Shown here: in pieces, positions 5,118 to 6,499 of the stretch
Layout: every line of letters begins with the position of its first letter
Numbering within the stretch: the stretch's first letter is position 1
Origin: CAYRGQ01 sp964444885
GTDB lineage: Bacteria > Bacteroidota > Bacteroidia > Sphingobacteriales > Sphingobacteriaceae
Direction: 5' to 3'
Assembly (NCBI GenBank): GCA_964444885.1
Contig: CAYUIZ010000148.1
Coordinates: 1 to 6,499, forward strand
DNA: 6,499 nt
Notes under the pieces: generated by a model
Told to the model about the DNA's origin: nothing
The model's input: only the letters and a program-made list of their open reading frames with translations
Databases searched by the model: none
Translations under genes and position numbers: made by a program

Positions 5118-6499
5118 ATGGAATCAACGACCACGACCCTAAAAAGAAACGTCACGCGTACGTCCGCAATTTTATTGGTGGTCAGCGCGATCGTTGGGTC
5201 GGGGGTGTTCAAGAAAATCACGCCCATGGCCGAGCAATTGGGTTCGGAGTGGATGATCCTGGCCTGCTGGCTGGTAGCGGGCCTGCTGAGTCTGATGGGG
5301 GCACTCTGTACGGCTGAACTGGCCGCCATGATGCCGGGGTCAGGCGGTGAGTTTGTTTTTTTTAAGCGGATTTATGGCCGCTTTTTTTCGTTTTTGTATG
5401 GTTGGGCCAACTTGGTGGTGATGAAAACGGCCACGGTGGCCGCCCTGTCTTTCATCTTCGCACAGTCGTTCCACGCAGTCATTCCCTTGCCGGAAGTCGC
5501 GCTCTTTGGCAGTGAACCGTCTACAGACATAGCCATCAAGCTTTTGGCTACCGCTTTGGTCTTGATACTCAGCGTCATCAATTATCGCGGCGTGTTGCTG
5601 GGTGCTACATTGAGCCGGCTGTTTATCATCGCCATCGTGGCGGTGATGGTGCTCTTCATCGGCTTTGCATTCTTTATTTACGAACCTGCATCCGCGGCAA
5701 CGGCTGCTGCGGTAGTTCCGCTTGCGCCGGCGGAGCCGGGCTCGTGGTTTAGCACCTTCTCGACCACGGCTTTCTTTGCGGCGGCACTGGGTGCATTCTG
5801 GAGTTACGAAGGCTGGAACAACGTGGGGTATATTGGTGAGGAAGTCAAGAATCCCCAAAAAAACATTCCCATCGCGCTGATAGTGGGTACGGGCAGTATC
5901 GTGGTGCTGTATGTGATCATCAACGCGGCGTACATGCAGGTGATGAGCGTGGAACAGCTTGCCGCTGTCGATCCCAACCAAATCGCAGCAGTGGAAGTAG
6001 CCCGCGAGATGGCGGGGCCGGTGGGCGCCTTAATCTTATCGGTTCTTATCCTTTTCAGCACGTTAAACTGCACCAACACCACGATCCTGACGTCTGCTCG
6101 TATTTTCTATGCGGTATCCAAAGAGCGGCTGTTTCTCCAATATGCCGGCAAGGTGCACCCCAAGCACGGTACGCCCGCCAATGCCATCATCCTGCAAGGG
6201 GGCTGGGCACTCATCCTGGTTTGGTGGGGCACGTTTGATGACCTGACCGACCTGCTGATTTTTGCATCGTTTATTTTCTACGGTGCGACGGCCTTGGGCG
6301 TATTGCTGATGCGGCGCCGCGAACCGCAGGCCGAACGGCCTTATCGGGTATTTGCATACCCCGTGCTGCCCGTAGTGTTTGCCCTGTTCTGCGTCACCTT
6401 AGTTGTTATTACGATTTATAACAGCCCCGTGCAATCCCTTATCGGCCTTGGATTGATTGGTACCGGCATACCCGTGTATATGTACTATATTCGAAGGGA
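5118..6499 (+). CDS. APC-superfamily amino acid permease, 3'-truncated by the window
   Basis: The frame is open for 460 codons plus two bases from the ATG at 5118 to the right edge; the preceding in-frame stop is TAG at 5055-5057. The product is an inner-membrane amino acid transporter of the AA_permease_2 group, resembling the L-type (LAT/SLC7-like) branch; the substrate cannot be called. TM1 carries the broken-helix glycine motif SAIVGSGVFKK (23-33) that binds the substrate backbone. ELAAMMPGSGGEFVFFKRIYG (67-87) is the conserved TM2-TM3 stretch. TM6 and its following loop hold YEGWNNVGYIGEEVKNPQK (230-248), a strong family signature. Later come NCTNTTILTSARIFYAVSKE (317-336), HPKHGTPANAI (348-358) and ERPYRVFAYPVLPV (406-419). 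About twelve hydrophobic segments are visible, and the family's 430-490 residue length suggests only a short tail is missing. The ATG is preceded by A-rich AAAGAAAAGG, with AAGG abutting it, too close for an ordinary Shine-Dalgarno. The 205-base upstream gap suggests its own promoter and leader. Confidence 0.92.
   Translation, partial: MESTTTTLKRNVTRTSAILLVVSAIVGSGVFKKITPMAEQLGSEWMILACWLVAGLLSLMGALCTAELAAMMPGSGGEFVFFKRIYGRFFSFLYGWANLVVMKTATVAALSFIFAQSFHAVIPLPEVALFGSEPSTDIAIKLLATALVLILSVINYRGVLLGATLSRLFIIAIVAVMVLFIGFAFFIYEPASAATAAAVVPLAPAEPGSWFSTFSTTAFFAAALGAFWSYEGWNNVGYIGEEVKNPQKNIPIALIVGTGSIVVLYVIINAAYMQVMSVEQLAAVDPNQIAAVEVAREMAGPVGALILSVLILFSTLNCTNTTILTSARIFYAVSKERLFLQYAGKVHPKHGTPANAIILQGGWALILVWWGTFDDLTDLLIFASFIFYGATALGVLLMRRREPQAERPYRVFAYPVLPVVFALFCVTLVVITIYNSPVQSLIGLGLIGTGIPVYMYYIRR

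Noticed and set aside
5352..5400. Runs of seven or eight T in the permease gene as a possible frameshift or assembly error
   Set aside because: The reading frame continues through them with family-typical residues on both sides (GGEFVFFKRIYG, then FFSFLYGW), so there is no frame change.
5340..5981. 213-codon minus-strand open frame inside the permease gene
   Set aside because: It is antisense to a clear APC permease. Its product is rich in His, Arg, Gln and Asp with no recognisable domain, as expected from the complement of a hydrophobic membrane-protein gene.

Overview
The window looks like ordinary chromosomal DNA of a Bacteroidota bacterium, probably a member of Sphingobacteriales or a relative (inference). 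Three things point there: the exonuclease VII large subunit is of the flavobacterial/sphingobacterial kind; there is a TPR / beta-propeller / OmpA-C outer-membrane protein of the architecture known from the type IX secretion protein PorE; and gene starts lack clear Shine-Dalgarno sequences, with several TAnnTTTG-like boxes upstream. Base composition is moderate (about half G+C by eye), with no obvious shift along the window. I see no tRNA, rRNA, CRISPR array, insertion sequence, integrase or phage gene.

Layout. Bases 1-147 are the 3' end of a rightward sodium/proton:C4-dicarboxylate symporter gene (DctA family). It converges, across 34 bases, on a leftward group: a BASS-family (bile acid:sodium symporter-like) transporter (1859-2779), then xseA (489-1817) and xseB (182-487), the two subunits of exonuclease VII. 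xseA and xseB are separated by one base and must be cotranscribed. The transporter ends 41 bases before xseA and may or may not belong to the same transcript.

A 222-base divergent intergenic region (2780-3001) separates the transporter from a rightward gene (3002-4912). That gene encodes a 636-residue secreted envelope protein with a signal peptide, three TPR-like helical pairs, a five-blade PD40 propeller, a carboxypeptidase-regulatory-like beta domain and an OmpA-type peptidoglycan-binding domain. After a 205-base leader-like gap (4913-5117) holding a strong hairpin with an alternative fold, a rightward APC-superfamily amino acid permease begins at 5118. It has no stop codon and runs off the right edge after 460 codons.

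The genes do not form one pathway. They are a housekeeping DNA-repair nuclease, three membrane transporters and one peptidoglycan-anchored envelope protein. The points most worth a second look are the PorE-like architecture without a lipobox, the Asn replacing a catalytic-site Asp in XseA, a Gln-to-Val change at a predicted sodium site of the BASS transporter, the acidic tail of XseB, and the switch-like hairpin ahead of the permease. I found no convincing new multi-gene system. No stretch over 300 bases lacks a gene.
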